From: Impatiens glandulifera
Taxonomy: Eukaryota > Streptophyta > Magnoliopsida > Ericales > Balsaminaceae
Assembly (NCBI RefSeq): GCF_907164915.1
Contig: NC_061866.1
Coordinates: 52,511,113 to 52,575,112, forward strand
DNA: 64,000 bases
Direction: 5' to 3'
Part shown: positions 60,721-64,000 of the stretch, piece by piece
Layout of the letters: each line of letters begins with the position of its first letter
Numbering within the stretch: position 1 is the stretch's first letter
Position numbers and translations under genes: made by a program
The notes under the pieces: generated by a model
What the model was told of the DNA's origin: nothing
What the model saw: the letters and a program-made list of their open reading frames with translations, nothing else
The model's database searches: none

Positions 60721-61771
60721 AAGATAAAATTCATTTTGACCCAATCTTTTATTTTAAAGTGAAAACCCATATCATTTTTCCACTTTTTTTTTTCTTTAAA
60801 CCATTGCAACATTCTATGATAGTTGAATTTGCAAAATAATATTATATATATATGTGTGAAAGAGATGGGAATTGAGAAAATCTTGTAAAAGATAGTGGAG
60901 ATAGATATTGTGACATAATTATGGAATTATTTATTAATTTAGTAAGCATTAGCAAATGAAAACAAACGACAGTCTGCAGATTCCAAGATTTGTTTGTTTG
61001 TTTGGTTCGTTTCTTTTGATAAGACTAAGCCACATCCATATTATTACTTAAATAATTATTTAATTCATTGTCAAAGATCAACAAAGATTCTCACATAGAT
61101 AGATACTTGGTATATATTTTATTAGGCCCATGACCAAAATTATTTAATTATTAAGGTTGAAATTGTGACACGATTTATCACAACTTAAGTTTAAAATAAA
61201 ATAGTACATAATATCATATTATATTTGTTAAAGATAACCAACTCTTATTTGAAATAAACTAACTTTTGTAAAAAAAAATAGTTTAAATTAAAATATTATA
61301 ATAATAAGTAATATGTTTTATTATTTTAAATAATACAATAAAAAGTAAATAATAATGATAATAATTTATAAATAACAATTTTATTTGATCTTCCAAGTCA
61401 ATTATTTGAGATTGTGAAATCTGTAAATAAAAGTGGGGCATGCTAACTTTTTTTTAAATAAAAATAAAACAAATATGAATTTTGAAAATTAAAAATTAAA
61501 TATGAACAGCAAAAAGATAGATAGCTCATCATCAATTATACAAAAAGATATAATTACTTGTTATTTTATTTTAAAATATTAAATATACTAAAAGTATTTT
61601 AATAATTACTTTTTTTTTATAAAAATAAATAAATCAATCAATCAAACAAATTAATTAATTTTTTATTTTTCAAAATAAACCCAAATCAATCATGCCCACG
61701 TGTTCTGTTATATGCATGGGAGAATAGATGTGATTTATTAACTTAGACCAAGCAAGCATGTTATACCTTGA

Positions 61772-61774
<3 letters not shown>

Positions 61775-61838
<64 letters not shown>
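61775..61838. repeat. (TA)n microsatellite
   Basis: About 62 bases of uninterrupted TA. Confidence 0.95.
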
Positions 61839-61845
<7 letters not shown>

Positions 61846-63314
61846 TTCTTTATTAATGTTGGAACAAAAATCTGTTTATAGCCATATACTTAGATTACTT
61901 GTTAATCACTCTTATTAAATCATGACAACAAGAATTTAGAGAACTAAATCGTATTTTGATTAATGATTAGTTATTTTGATTAGTTATTTTGAGATTTACA
62001 TATAGTTAAAAAAAAGCTCAAATGACACCAACCAAATAGTTTCACACTAATATTTTGGCTTAATCAAGAAAATATTCAAATTTAGAAGATTTATTAAAAA
62101 TTATTAAGAGTTTAAAATTAGAGACAATAAAGAGGTTATTATTTTATCCTTACCTAAAAAATGACTAGAGTTCAAATGCTACGAATTCTATTCAAATTTA
62201 GAATATTTTAAGTTGAAATATGAGCATGACAATGAGAACATGCTATAACATTTAAAATTTTAAAAATACTGAAAGAAATTAACACATATTTCATATACAT
62301 AGTCAACTCTAAGACTAAAAGGCTAAGGTAAGTCCAACAAGCCCACAGACTAAGCCAGTCCACCCAGAATAGTCCATTTAATAAAAAAAACAAAATATTT
62401 ACTTAAATTTATTAATTTTTTTAAATATGAAAAAGTTTAGCACAGTGTTTAATGATAACAATTGAAATTTTTATTTGGTTTGGATTCAAATTTGACCAAT
62501 AAACAATCTTTTTAAACTAGAACTAAGCAGCCAAGCTATTTTTACATATTTTTTTACTTGGGGCTGGATCAGCTCAAAAAGGGTCGGCTCTGGTCATATA
62601 CCTGGGAAGACAAATCGAAGTCCCTCCTAGAAACAGACATTAGGAAAGTGATTTCAAATCAATGTCTTAATCACATATTACATATATTTGCAACAACTCT
62701 ATACAAGTCTAAAAGGAAAATAATGTATGAATATTTGGATAAAAAAGATAAAAGATTCATCAAACGAGCTACTATAAATGAGACATCAATACTTTCTTGA
62801 ATGATGAAATAGTTTCATGGACTGAATTCAAAAATATATATATCAAACCCACACCTATAATTAAAAAACATTAAATTAGTAATTATATATTGGCAAGTGG
62901 ACCCCCCTCCCCTTCTGTTTACTGATTTTGAATATGTGAATAGAGAAAAATGACACTAGAAATGTCCAGAACTTATGCATGCATGCTATGAAGAGTCTGA
63001 TTATATTCATTCAGTAAGAGTTTGGAATTTTGTAGCTTGGTTTCATCCATTGTGACAAAAACTGATAGCTTCTGCTTTCACTTTCAAGTTTCAGACAGTT
63101 AATTACTTAAAAAACTTACATATAAATATGATTGTCTTTATGTTTCATTTGACACTAAATCCACAACAAAGAATTAAAGATCAATTATATATGACTCAAT
63201 CAACATGCCCATTACAGGCTCTCTTACAAAGTACAATGTTCTTCTTTTAATGCTTTCTTTATCATACATAAATTATTGACCATATTTTGAAGAAAGCCCT
63301 TCTTTTGGGCATCT

Positions 63315-63344
63315 CCAAAGCCAAAGCCAAAGCCAAAGCTAAAG
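63315..63344. repeat. (CCAAAG)n hexanucleotide repeat
   Basis: Four perfect CCAAAG units and one CTAAAG. No reading frame around it is convincing. Confidence 0.9.
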
Positions 63345-64000
63345 CTACTGTTGTTGGTTTATATGCTCCATTTCTTTCCCCTTAGCCTGTACAGCATTAG
63401 CTTTTTCTTTTTCTTTTTTCCCCTAATAAGGTCCCTTAATAGTCAAAAAGTGCAATTATGCCCTTCTCATTAGTCATTACAATTTTGATCTTTATGCTGC
63501 TAAATCATCATCATCATATCATTCTTTCTTTTTTCTATTGTATATGTTGATTATACATAATGACAGATATCAAAACCCTTTAAACAAATTCATGGTTAGA
63601 GTTGTTGTAAATGATACTGCTAATTCTAATTAAAAACACTATTCACTTGCTTTAATTTATTTGATAAGTTGTTTCTAAAGTTACAATTTTTTGAATAATT
63701 TTCATAAAATAACACTCTTATCTTAATTTTTTATATATATATTTGTCAACTAAAAATAGTAAGAATTTTAATATATAAATTGAGAAAACAAAAAAAAAAA
63801 CCTTTAAAAAATCTGCACCCTAGCTAGAAAAAGGGCACTATAGTGGGTTCTTGCAACAGAGCCAACCTTTATAATCTTTAAGACCACTTTTACTTACTTT
63901 CATGAGTTGGGTTTCTGGATATTTAATTTATTATACTGTTCTAGATTTTATTTTTATTCCATATATATTTAAAATTTCAGTAAATCAACTCTCACAAGAA

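Larger units (their letters stand above)
57625..64000. other. Gene-free AT-rich stretch
   Basis: About 6.4 kb without a supportable gene. Open frames here are short, have AT-driven composition and show no domain. Contains SINE-like pieces (59,005 and 60,535), (TA)n at 61,775 and a hexanucleotide repeat at 63,315. The less AT-rich part after about 63,290 could be the flank of a gene beyond the window. Confidence 0.55.

Noticed and set aside
62558..62800. An 80-codon open frame at 62,558
   Set aside because: Lys/Ile-rich composition as expected of AT-rich DNA, no domain, no neighbouring exons.

Overview
This is a plant nuclear window: multi-exon genes with short GT-AG introns, very AT-rich intergenic DNA, SINE/LINE/foldback-element relics, and proteins of clearly land-plant families. 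Intron positions and protein types fit a eudicot; I cannot name the species.

Layout. (a) 1-23,150 is a rearranged cluster of G-type lectin S-receptor-like kinase (RLK) genes. Two complete plus-strand genes, RLK1 (4,055-7,372) and RLK2 (20,177-23,149), share a seven-exon structure: one ectodomain exon (signal peptide, bulb-type lectin, S-locus glycoprotein, EGF-like, PAN/apple), one membrane exon and five kinase exons. Around them lie truncated copies at 1-2,555, 9,805-14,977 and 17,110-17,500. The copies at 9,925-16,660 form two adjoining large palindromes. One half-copy (14,978-16,987) keeps intact membrane and kinase exons but has lost nearly all of its ectodomain. (b) 23,882-31,840 holds two ordinary minus-strand genes: a proline-rich LIN37-like protein (probable DREAM/MuvB subunit) and a three-CCCH/one-KH RNA-binding protein. 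(c) 33,996-46,150 holds three more RLKs: RLK3 (minus) and RLK4 (plus), divergent and intact, and RLK5 (minus), convergent with RLK4, which has one in-frame TAG in its ectodomain exon. (d) 47,207-56,976, all minus strand: a QUAKING/SPIN1-like KH protein, a 1,236-residue intronless PPR protein resembling Arabidopsis At5g15280, a duplicated first exon and promoter of the CCCH-KH gene immediately upstream of the PPR gene, and a small uncharacterised plant protein. (e) 57,000-64,000 has no gene I can support, only AT-rich DNA, (TA)n tracts and SINE-like pieces.

How it fits together. The RLKs are predicted plasma-membrane receptors with RD-type Ser/Thr kinases of the RKS1/At1g11410-like kind. The cluster shows recent duplication, inversion, exon conversion and decay, as expected of fast-evolving recognition receptors. 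The two palindromes could give long double-stranded RNA homologous to the intact kinases, and the ectodomain-less copy could make a membrane-anchored kinase. The remaining genes are single-copy RNA-binding, organelle or cell-cycle genes with no visible functional tie to the RLKs. All exon coordinates were read by eye from splice signals, reading-frame continuity and comparison between paralogues.
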